From Malurus cyaneus samueli (taxonomy: Eukaryota > Chordata > Aves > Passeriformes > Maluridae), in assembly GCA_009741485.1 (NCBI GenBank), contig CM019230.1, positions 10,020,010 through 10,084,009 of the forward strand: 64,000 nucleotides of DNA, in the 5' to 3' direction. A model generated the notes under the pieces. It did no database searches. It was not told the origin of the DNA and worked only from the letters and a program-made list of their open reading frames with translations. The stretch's first letter is position 1; each line of letters begins with the position of its first letter. Shown here piece after piece: positions 47,879-58,070 of this stretch. Made by a program: the position numbers and the translations under genes.

Positions 47879-50620
47879 TGTCAGCAGCTGGGGGACTCCC
47901 AGGGAGGAGTTTGCTGAGTGCCAGCACACAGAAGTCCTTGGGAATCCAGGGAAGTAATGGCAGGGATCAGTGAACCTCAGACATTGGGAACATCCCAGCA
48001 GCTGCTGGTGGGAACTCCTCTCTCCTTCCAGGGCTCACATCAGTGGATGGGTCGAGGTCTGCTGACTTCCCCGTGGCCATCCAGCCAGTGACACCTAAAT
48101 ATTTTCCTCCTTCAGGAGACAAAGGGAAGGAGAGTGGCCTGGCTCTTGTCAAGTGTGGAGCTGACAGCTTTACAGTCTCACTGGGGAGAGGAGCTGAAAG
48201 AAAGAGCGTTAGATTTAATCTGTGCTGACAGGGGTGGGTGATGGGTATTTTTACAGTGGAGGAAATGTATCGAACAGGGGAAATTAGACCAGAAGATGAT
48301 AAGGATCTGAGCCTGACACAGCCAATTAATAGATGTTTACAAATGATTAAAGCTGATAGATCAAAGCAAATGCACTGTTTTTTACCTCGTGCCTGTAGAT
48401 TGTTTGGAAGTTCCACAACTGGTGGTGACTGTCTTGTTCCCAAGCTCAGGCCCTTCTCCAGCTTTGGCCTGCCTGGAGCAGCCGAGCAGAGCTGCTTTCT
48501 GCTGCAGCCAAAAGCTCCCAACAATAGCAGTGCCTCAGCACAGCATTTCAGAGGGATCAGGGAAGCCCTGAACAGCTCCCAACTCAGTGTTTGGGTGAAC
48601 AGGGGCACAATTCCTCTTTGTTTAACACATGAGGAACATTTCTCTGCCTTGCACCTCTCCCTGAACCGTGAGTCAGAGAAAATGTACGAGGTGTGTGGTG
48701 CAGAGGGAGAGATGCTGGTGCTCAAACACAGCATCAAGCAGCTCCTCCTTGGAGAGTCCCTGGCAGCTCCTGGCTGCTGCAGGAGGGGTCTGGGCCTCCC
48801 ATCTCTCCTGTGTCACATCTGCTGGAGGATGCTTGGCATGAGAGGTATGCTCTAGTCCTGAGGGCACTGCCACGCTGAACCTGCATCCCTTGTTCCACCA
48901 GCAGGAAGTTCAGCCCAGGAATCTCTGCCCAGGTTACAAGAAGCCCGTCAGGAAGTGGAAGTTGGGGAAATGAGAAGGACGGAACAGTGCTGTGGCACAT
49001 CCAGCAGAGACCCAGCTGAAGCTTAAGCAGCTGGAGGGATGTTTGGGATAACACGTTTTATAAAAACTGGCGTGGAGTGCAAGGCATGGATGCAGCACAG
49101 CTCAGCTGCTTCCAAACACCGAGTCCAAGGGAGGAGAGGTTAAGGTCAGTTTAAGAGACATTAAGGTCATTTTAGGGTGCTGTCCTGCCAGGGCCACACA
49201 CTTGCCTCCAATGTGACCAAAACCTTTAGCACATGCCTACATGAGCACATGAGGTGTCACCCATCTCACCATGGAATTCAGCTTATCCGTCTTTGCACCA
49301 TCTCCCAGTGCAGCCCAGACACCTGGATTGCGTTAAGATGGTCACTGAGCTTAGAAAAAGTAGGATGCAAATCGATAGTCTGAGCTTAGCAATACAACTG
49401 GGCTAGTCTGATTTACCTTGCATCCAAGTTTGAAATTCCTTAGAAACTGTAATTCCCAAAAGCCCAGGTAATGTTTTTGAAGGTGCTCAATGCCTTAACA
49501 ACTTCCATCTCATGGACTTATACTGAAATTTGGGCTTCAGCACCCAGATGCAACCAAGAACATGTGTGAAATATCACTCTGAGCTCCTGTCTCTCACCTA
49601 GGACCTGATGCTTACTCTTGGATCTGCACTGAAGCATCTAATTTTCTTAGGAAAGTCAGACTTTGGCTCCTAAGTCACCTTGAGGCTTAATTTATATTTA
49701 ACCTTGACCAAGTCTGTGGCTTGCCTATAGGCTTTCATCCACATGAGAATCCTCAGCAGCATTAACATTTATTTTTAAAATCCAATCCTTGGACAAGGTA
49801 CAAACCCAGAATCCTGAACACTACAAATATTAAAGTTCCTCTAACACTTTCCATGGAGGAGAGGTGTAAGCCCCAGGACCCTGGTCAGGTTCCAACTCAA
49901 ACAATTGCATTCAGCCTCTAACACTTCAGACTCCCTCTCCAGTTTCTGTTTCAATGTGTTGTGCCCCTCTTTGCTTTGTCTAAGCCCTGTGATTTTATTA
50001 AATCCCTTCTATTCATTTACAAACTTATTCCAGCTCCACCAATGGCAGAAATGGCAGGACTTGTATTGTTCCTTCCCCAGAAAGGTAAATACAAAAATAT
50101 AGTTTCCTGTTAATGTGATTTTTTGATTGGTTCAGGTTTTACTTTTTCATTCAAGGTAGAATTGACATTAAAATATTATGCAGAAAAATACAGGTTCAGA
50201 GGAAGAAACCAGCAGAAAAAGGAGTTTGATGCTTGTGAACTCGTCAAAATCATCAACAAAATGATACCGATGATTTCAGACTCTGCAAAGAGCTGTCTAC
50301 CAAGGGAGCTGGAGATTTCTCACTTCAGTCTTGCCTGATAAATTAATAATAATAATAATTGATAATTATGAGGAAAACGGAAATGCTCCTGCAGGTTACA
50401 TTGTTTTGTTTTGTAAAAAAGGGACATTTCATATCAGAATGATCAGCTGCCTTGGCAACACCTGGCAAAAGCAAACATTGATTTGATTTGCTCTCGGGAT
50501 GAAATCACCACAGCCCCCCATCTGTGCTGCCAGAGGGACTGTCAGCCCATCGAGTCCTGTCCATGGCATGAACACCCCTCACCTCTGGCAGCAGAGGTGG
50601 TCGTGGGCACCCGGGAAGGT
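47879..50620. other. Non-coding region with an antiparallel open-frame pair
   Basis: Most of this has no recognisable content. On the minus strand a 256-codon open frame spans 47967-48737, the longest in the window. On the plus strand a 205-codon frame spans 48238-48855, overlapping it on the other strand. Neither shows a signal peptide, transmembrane array or domain I can name, and no ordinary gene context is seen. The high shared openness may come from locally low stop density. From 49385 to 49900 there is no open frame, and 50340-50362 has a short AAT run. Confidence 0.4.
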
Positions 50621-50733
50621 CAGCTTGGGATGGGGAGCAGCCACGGTGAGCAGGGCTTATCCCGCTGAAACCGGCTGCCAGCAGCAGGAATTGAGCTGGT
50701 CTCAAGTAAATGTTGGATGTGGATCTCAGTGCA
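50621..50733 (+). repeat. Duplicated ~110-bp module, copy B
   Basis: Second copy of the 47772-47878 module, in direct orientation and 2849 bp downstream. It carries a few extra bases (AGCAG) after CACGGTG. On the minus strand both copies read the same short peptide in an open frame (IYLRPAQFLLLAAGFSGI). Of three differences within that frame, one is synonymous and two change the residue, so there is no sign of protein-level selection. The near identity means recent duplication or a low-copy repeat family. Confidence 0.9.
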
Positions 50734-53700
50734 ATGCCTGGGACGTTAGTGAGTGTCTCCCTGTTCCCAATTGAATATATCTGAAGTGACTCAGAAGCCG
50801 CAGGGCTCGGTGCAAGCACGGCAGGAGATGGAGCTCAGCACTCGGCCAACAGAACCGGGACCCAGCGCGGCGCTCCAGACCCTGCATGTGCTGCAAAGGG
50901 CTTTGTTAAACCTTCTCCTCCCAGAGATGAATGCAGGACACACAGCACACTCTCCCTGCCTCCTCTGAAGGGCAGTGGCATTCCTGGGATGCCTGATAGT
51001 TGATGGTGTTGAAGGCTTTGAAGTGAAGTACTTGAGCAGTCTATTTTGACTTCCCTGGGTGACTCATGCTCAGCTCCGTATCTAAGATGGCTTTTCAGCT
51101 TCCTTTGACTGCTTTCCAACAGTTTCATGTTTGCTCAGCCTGCCCATGGACTGTAACTCTTCTGTTCAACATTGGCCCTTCCTCCTGAGGGTGGATGAAC
51201 AGCTTCCTAACTCCAAAGGGGTTCAATGCTTCAGGCAGTGTTTTTCAAGAATAGCGGTGCCTAAAGGCATTTCCCTATCAATGGGACAAACCTTAACCCA
51301 TAGTCGAGCCCATGCAGCGCTCAGGGAGGGGGCTTGGAAAGCTCAATGAGAAGCACTTGGCTGTGACACTGCAGATGATCACATGGCTAACAGCATTTAC
51401 ACAGAAGTTCGGGAGCACCAGGGAGGTCACTGCACTTTTGTGACACTTATCCTAAGGATATAATGACGTATCAGAAATAACTTACGAAGTACAACTGAGA
51501 AGAGGATTTGTAGGAGTGATTCTAGACCTGTGTCTTTCACCTGAACACCTGAAACGCCCCAAAAATGCTGTATTTTTATATACTCACTTGTTTGTACCTA
51601 ATTCCCTGTGGCTCTGCATTCTGACAGGGTTCAACCATAGTGCCCCATCCTAAAGGAGCAGGGTCCTGACTCTGTCCCAGAGGCGTCAGTTGAGGTCCCA
51701 AGATCCAAATCAAGAGGAAACACACACACATTGACAGAGACCTTCATTTGGCTATTTCCTCCTGCCATTTACACACAGCTCTTTCTCTAAGAGAAGATCC
51801 TTTAAAATTATTCATAAATTCTATGGCCAAATCTACCAGGCTGTGTCAGGAGCTGCTGAAATCTTACGTAACATCTTTTAATTTTTTAATCACTTGTGAA
51901 CTTTTTTTTTTTTTCATTGGTAGGTGACAATTCCTAGGGTTACAGCTACTTGCCTCCTTGACATTAGACCCAAGGTTCAGCAGTTTTCAAAACATTTTTT
52001 GACCTTCAGTGTTTCAAGCATTTGTTTTGGGGAACCAAGTCACCTCATCCCTCTTGGTGGTGCACATCCTGCAGAGAGCATAGAGGAAGTTGTGTCTGTT
52101 GTGCCACAGAGTGCCCAAGGAAGCATGTTTCAAGGATCAGAAGCCTCATGAGGAATATTAACGCACAAAAATGCCATGAGCCTGACTTCAGGTTCATTCA
52201 GGAAATATCTTCCCAGGAGGATTATCTGGCTGGCATTTGAGGCACAACATTTTCCTTCTCTCTGGAGCAGGGAAACAGGAATGACTTCAGGAGACAATGT
52301 GACCTGCACCCATTATTCCAGCGAGGCAGAAGAATTTATACAAATTACAACAGAATGAAGAAACAAACCCTAGATTTGGCTGCATGTTTACACTTGCGGA
52401 GATGGAGCTTGCAAGTAAAGGGAACAGTTTCTTAAACACTACAGCTGACACCAGGTAACCAGAGCACAGTGTGTGGTCCATCATTGTGTGATGGCCCCAG
52501 AGCCGTGTCTTCAGGACAGGATCAGACCCACAAGTCATGCTACAGTCTCACAGGCTGCTGTGGCACCCAGCCAGCCTGACACAAACATCCACTGCTATCA
52601 TTGTGTCCTTGCCTTTTTGCACCTGGATTTTATCCTTGATGTAGGGAATATTGTTTCAGGCACTTTGAGGAGCAGGATTCACTTCCCAGATCTCATGCTG
52701 GCACCATGAGGACCAGTATCAGAAAGGTCTTTTACTCAAGGCTAAAAAGGCACTTCTCGTGGTTCAAGCTCCAGGTTCTCCTTTACTTTTCCACTAGGAA
52801 AAGGGTCCCATCTGGACTGCTGGGATGAAAGCCACAGAGATGAGGCACCACAGCCCCCGGCCTGCAAGGAAACAGGACTATGGAGGTATCTGAGCAAGGG
52901 AGGGAGGTTGGTTGCTTTGGGCAGTGACAGAGAAGACTTGGATGCCTTCATCTGTGGGAGCTGCTGAGTATCCCTTCCTGTCAGGAAGCCAATGAGAGAT
53001 GAATGCTTAAGAGAGATGGATGCTGGTTTAATTTTTATTTTTATCAGTCCACAAAGACAAGCAAAGATGTAATCATGGACAATTCCCCATCCAACTGCTG
53101 ATTTCAGATAACCCCTGTCCCTTCTCCTTTCCTTCTCACCACAGAAAGTTTTACTTCCATCTCTCCCTGATGTCTCTGCACATGTTCTGTCTGCCCTGGG
53201 ACCCTTGTGCCAGTGAAACACATGGAGCCAAACTTTCAGACACAGTCCCTGCCCAGGTCACTTCCATGTCCACAGGTGGAAGCCCAGAAAGACCCCATGC
53301 AATTGCTCTGTGCTTGTGCCATAAGGAACAGCTCCTGCAGCCAGAGTCTGGGAGAACCAGGCCTCTTTGTAGCCCATGATAACCTTTCTGTGGGGGATAA
53401 CTACTGGCACTGAAAGGGGAACACGTGGAGAAGGGGATGGTGTGTGTAGGTTGTTTCTGCAGGTTTCTCTGCAGTCTGTCCCATCCAGTCCTACAAATGG
53501 AGCCAAATGTTGATTTCTCAGGGCATCCTGTTTGCTCCCTTGCCAGTAACAGGACTGTTAGTTTCCCTGCTTTGTGCTAGAAACGCTTTCTCTTTCCTCT
53601 CAGAGAGGTTTAGCTCTCCTAACCAGGCTGCAGCACCAAAGGACATTTTCACTGGAAGCCTGATCTTAGCACTTACTGCCCCATGGGTAAGCCTCAAGAG

Positions 53701-53981
53701 CAGATAATTCTTTTCTTTTACCTCCTTTCTCCCCTCAAATCTTCCCTTTTATATTCTGTTCATTCCAAAATCAACACACCAGGAACAACTGTCGGTAGCG
53801 GGGAGCACTCCCATTGTTAACAGGTGATCAGGTATCTTGTCTAAAAGATTAAAACCATTGACTGTGATGCCCAGAAATGTTTGGACATTTAAGATAGGTG
53901 GCTCACTTCTGTCTTGGCTTAGACACTGCAGGAAAGGAAATCATAGGTACTGAGCAAGGAGTGAAAATTAGACCACCAATT
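50734..53981. other. Unique non-coding sequence
   Basis: No gene or repeat recognised. There is a small CpG cluster at 50805-50870 (GGCTCGG, GCACGG, ACTCGG, ACCGGG, AGCGCGGCG) and a T run at 51902-51914. The 159-codon minus-strand frame at 52742-53221 has no recognisable domain. Confidence 0.48.
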
Positions 53982-54018
53982 TGCTTACACATATCACATG
54001 TGCTTACACATATCACAT
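53982..54018 (+). repeat. 19-bp tandem duplication
   Basis: TGCTTACACATATCACATG at 53982 is followed directly by TGCTTACACATATCACAT at 54001, a perfect short tandem duplication. Confidence 0.93.
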
Positions 54019-54150
54019 AACTGGATGTGTAAATAGGATGCCTGGTTTCACACCATTAGGAATTAGAATGTTTGCACCCCTGTATCTTATGTTCAGAGCA
54101 GTCTGTTGGTTCCAGCCTGTCTTCTGCATCATTTCAAAATACCACCTGCT

Positions 54151-54223
54151 TTGAGCTTCCTGGTCTAGTGGAACAAGATGATCTTTAAAGTCCTTCCAAC
54201 CCAAACCATTCCGTGATTCTGAG
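54151..54223 (+). mobile_element. CR1 LINE 3' end stub
   Basis: About 73 bp of CR1 3' end in sense orientation: TTGAGCTTCCTGGTCTAGTG, then GATCTTTAAAGTCCTTCCAA, CCCAAACCATTCCGTGATTC. The upstream side shows no clear CR1 sequence, so this is a strongly 5'-truncated insertion. Confidence 0.85.
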
Positions 54224-56692
54224 ACCCCACTGTCTACTCTCACACCTTATGCTCTGCTTACCTTTGCACACTGGTTTTCCTGCTAGGAGTTATACATCCT
54301 TTACACTGTGATAAATAGTCACAGTTCACTATTCAGAGGCATCTCCTTTCTGCTGATGTTATGAGAAAGGAGAAACAGAGGCTGTCTTGGTCAGTCTCAT
54401 GCTCAAAGACAGTCCCTCCTCTGCAGGGGACCCCAGTAGATTGGTTATGGTCCCCTGTTCCCACCTCCATCTTCCCGAAGGGGCCCTTGGAAACCTGGTG
54501 ATCCCCCACTGGATTGTTCTTGTAGCTGTTTCCCCAAATCCTCCCTCTCTCTGTCAGCTTGGAGATAACCTTTCACATCATCACATGTTATAGTAATGTT
54601 CCAGTGCTCTTTCCAGGACTAATGGTGGAAATTAAATCATCAAATCTATTACAGTGCAGCTGGGACATGGGAAGAGAAGGAGCCAGATATGATTAACAAT
54701 CTTTTTCCTAGAGGTCTTTGAGGGAGCCCCGCAACTGCCAAACTCATGGCCAAGCTACAGGCTGGAGACATCCAATCTTCATTCCCTGAAGATCTGTGGG
54801 CCACATTAAAGCCTTACTTACAGCCTGAGGTTTGGAGACACATGGCAGCTACTTGGAATAAGAAGGGTATCATCTTCATGGAAATGACTTACTAACCCTT
54901 CCCAAACCAGATCCCTCTGCTTGCTCCAAAGCTTCACGTGAAGAGCACGTCTTGGCATTTGCACCTCCCTCTCTCTCCCTTCCTGATCTCCCACACATCT
55001 ACTCCAGGCTTAGCAAATGGAACATGCACCTCACAAGCAGAAGTCGAGGGAAGGAAGGATTGAGCTTGAATAGCATTCCTGCATTTCCATATTTCCAGAT
55101 TTTGGGCTCTATGTCGAGAGGGTGAACCCTCCTCCCCGTCCTGCTCCTGTCTGTGTCCTTTTGATGCTGGGGAGATTTGTTGAAGGATAATTCTCAACGA
55201 CCATCTCCCCCCAGCAAAGCTACTCCCTTTGCATGGGCAGATGATACAGAAAATGGGTGGTTCAGGCTGATTTCATGAGGCCTAATAAATCTTCAGTAAA
55301 TTAAAACTCATCCCCCTTTCCTCCCCTCCCTGGGCCTTTGTCTTGCTAATACACATTAAGCCCTGCCTGGCTACACACTTTGAGACATTTCGGAGGTGAG
55401 GTCTGTACAAAGCTGCAGATGTGGGAGCTTTAAAGGACCTTTGGCCTCGGTGCTACCCATTAACATCAGCCATGCCAACACAAGAATCTCACCATGGTTT
55501 TCTTCCCTCAAAAGGGCTCCCAAGTAACAACCTCGCCTTTTGAGGGGGGTACAGAAATAAAAGAACAGAAGGAATGAGCAAGAGAGAATGAGAGAGGGAC
55601 CTTCCAAAAGAGGTGTTCCCTGTAAGGCTAATTTTGTCCCTAAATCATTGTCTGGAGCTGGTTGCTATTTAGAAATTGCTTAAGAAATCGGTGCACCTCT
55701 TTCAAGCCAGGCGATGCTGACACTCACACGGCACTCACTGATATTTGATTCATTTCTCTCATCTCCACTGACCGTTTCCACTCTGACCTTCCTACTTTCA
55801 GACCTTGAAATAAAGAGTGCTAATGCAGTCCCATATTCAAAGAGCCACTTTTGTCCCACATTCAGGTTTTTATTCCTGTTCAGATTTTCTCTATGCTTTC
55901 CATCCCCCTTTAGAAATCAAAATCAAGCTGCCCCCAGAGCTGGACACAAAGTGACAGGCCAAAAATGTCTCTGCAAATGGAATGGCCCTTCTGGAGTCTC
56001 CCCTTTTGCCCCGGTGTCTTCCGCTATCCTTTCACTTGGAGCATGTTAGTGCCCCATGTACTCGCATTCCCTGCCCAATACAAAGGAAAATGCTGCCAGG
56101 AAAGCCACGCAATTAATGAACCTTCCCGTTTCCAGTGGGCAAGGATTTGAATAAAGGCTTCAAGGATGTGATCAATCTGCTTCTCTGTTCAGTGCCTTCA
56201 CCGAGGTGCATTCAGGTGTGATTGAAACAAGAAGTAACAGCTCCTCTCCCCGGATTTCTCAGCAGAGGCTTTGCCTTCCATCCCTTCAAGCACTTTGGCT
56301 AAAATGTAAAGAGAAACTTTGTGGCCCTATGTGGGTGCTTTAGAAGTTGTAAGGTGTGATGAATGAGCTCTAAAAAACACAGATCAAGAGGAAGATAGCA
56401 GGGATGAAAGGACAGGCAGTTAGATCAGACTAGACATCCTGGGATGAAAGGAAAGGTGAATGGGTAGCAAGATTAGACAGTTACGGTAAGTGGAAGGCAG
56501 GAAATCCAAACTTGTAGGTGTTTATCCTAAACTCCAGATCTGCACCTGTAAAGGCTGCTCCCTGACTTCATTTTCATTCAATCCTTTCATAAGCAAATTT
56601 CCTAACTTTATCAGGAGGTGCTCCCGGCAGAGGGGCCATGAGCATCAAAGAGAAATGAAACAAACTGACCAGCCAACCTCAGTTATAGCCTA
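54224..56692. other. Unique non-coding sequence
   Basis: No gene or repeat family. The segment 55230-55620 (with CCTAATAAATCTTCAGTAAA and TGCTAATACACATTAAGCC) is repeat-free and resembles regulatory DNA, but without conservation data this is only a suspicion. A run of 16 A occurs at 56692-56707. Confidence 0.45.
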
Positions 56693-57440
56693 AAAAAAAA
56701 AAAAAAAGCCTTCAAAGGAAAGCTTAGATCTCCACTTCTTTTAAACATTGGGGCAATCTCATTCCATCAGGTTGGTTTTGTCCATACCACCGAGAAGGGA
56801 TGGTGCACTTTGAACAAGCGACAGCGCTGGGGGCTCGGGAGGATTAGGACGGAGTTTATCTCTGGAGCAGGGAGCTGGTTAACTGTGCCCTGTGACTGGA
56901 GGCAGAGGCTGGGAGCTCTCCCTGTCCAATCAGATAACAATGATCGCTTCTCACACTGCTACCAAGCGTGAAACCCGGCAGTGTCATTCTGAATATCGGT
57001 GCCTTCCCTCGCCAAATCCAATCTCAACAACACCCAAACCGCTTCAGATATTTATCTGAGGCTGTTCATCTAGCCCAAATGCACAATGAGACTTGTCATA
57101 TTTCTCTGCTTTCCTGGCGAGAGTGTTTTGCAACAAAGCAATTGTCCCTTGGGGAATCACAGAACTATTTCCATATTCATTTCTCAGTGTAGTAGCCATC
57201 ATTTAGCATCACATCTAGGGAAGGCAGCTGCCGGCCCCCTCAAGCTGGGCAGTCCTCAGCAGTTTGGGCTGGGAAGCAGCATGGTGCTCAGAAATCGGGT
57301 GTGGAGGCATAGCTGGGTATTTGCTGCTTCCCTTTACAAGGCAAAACTTCAGAGCTGCAGAGAAGTGGATTAGCAGTGATGTAAAATCCACCCCACTCAC
57401 TTTGGTGGAATTTCACATTGACAGCTTCAATCATCTCATG
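56693..57440. other. Candidate regulatory sequence (CpG-retaining)
   Basis: Between about 56780 and 57130 there are some twelve CpGs (CACCGAG, AAGCGACAGCGC, CTCGGG, GGACGG, GATCGC, AAGCGTG, CCCGGC, ATATCGG, CTCGCC, ACCGC, TGGCGAG) in sequence that is neither a repeat nor a classic CpG island. It includes a GATA site next to a SOX-like core (CAGATAACAATG) and another GATA-like palindrome (AGATATTTATCT). Such mixtures are usual in conserved developmental enhancers; function and target are unknown. Confidence 0.35.
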
Positions 57441-57529
57441 GTTTTGTGGTGGACCTGACAGTGCTGGGTCGATTGTTGTACTTGATTATCTTAAAAGTCT
57501 TTTCCAAACTTAATGATTCTGTGATTCTT
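57441..57529 (+). mobile_element. CR1 LINE 3' end stub
   Basis: About 90 bp of CR1 3' end in sense orientation: GTGGTGGACCTGACAGTGCT, GGGTCGATTGTTGTACTTGA, TTATCTTAAAAGTCTTTTCC, ending AATGATTCTGTGATTCTT. It belongs to the same older CR1 group as the 8.4 kb copy. Confidence 0.87.
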
Positions 57530-58070
57530 GAGTAAATTTGTGCATTAATTTCAATGCTAAACCTTGAGCAAAAGCTACAGTTTTGTTTCCTCCTATCATG
57601 TGGGGGACACATGAAAATTAGCAGAACAGCACTTTTTTTCACATGAAAACCTCAGTAAAGTATTTTTCAATAGGTAGCTGAAGCATAACAAAATATATAA
57701 TATGTTCCATTTTTGCCAGTAATTGGTTTGCGTGTCATCCCCCTACGGCTCCATCTACGCATCAAAGATTCCTGCAATTATTTCTATGACATCGATTAGT
57801 TTTATTCCAAAATCACTACAAAGCCCAAAGTTGCTCAATACGGCTGTTAAGGCATAATAAAAAGTCATAATGTGAAGTAAAGCTGCCTTCCTCTGAGGTT
57901 TAATCATTTTAGCCTTGATCAATTAAGGCTCCTGTACAGTGAAAGAAAAGATCCTCCTGAAGTTTAAACACCTCCTGGAGATGCTTCTGTTTGTCACCAA
58001 CAGTAAAGGTGATGAAAACCAATTAGATTTTCTTCATACTTCAGTCATATGCCAGGTTTAGGTAAAAAAA
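57530..58070. other. Candidate regulatory sequence (AT-rich, CpG-retaining)
   Basis: At 57700-57850, five CpGs (TTGCGTG, CTACGGC, CTACGC, ATCGAT, TACGGC) sit in AT-rich DNA with a TCF/LEF-like ATCAAAG and many TAAT/ATTA cores. No repeat or open frame is present. This is suggestive of constraint only. Confidence 0.35.

Noticed and set aside
50805..50870. CpG island promoter
   Set aside because: The CpG cluster is only about 65 bp long, well below island size, with no promoter features around it.
52742..53221. 159-codon minus-strand frame as a gene
   Set aside because: No recognisable domain and no support from context; in a non-coding bird window this length is within chance.
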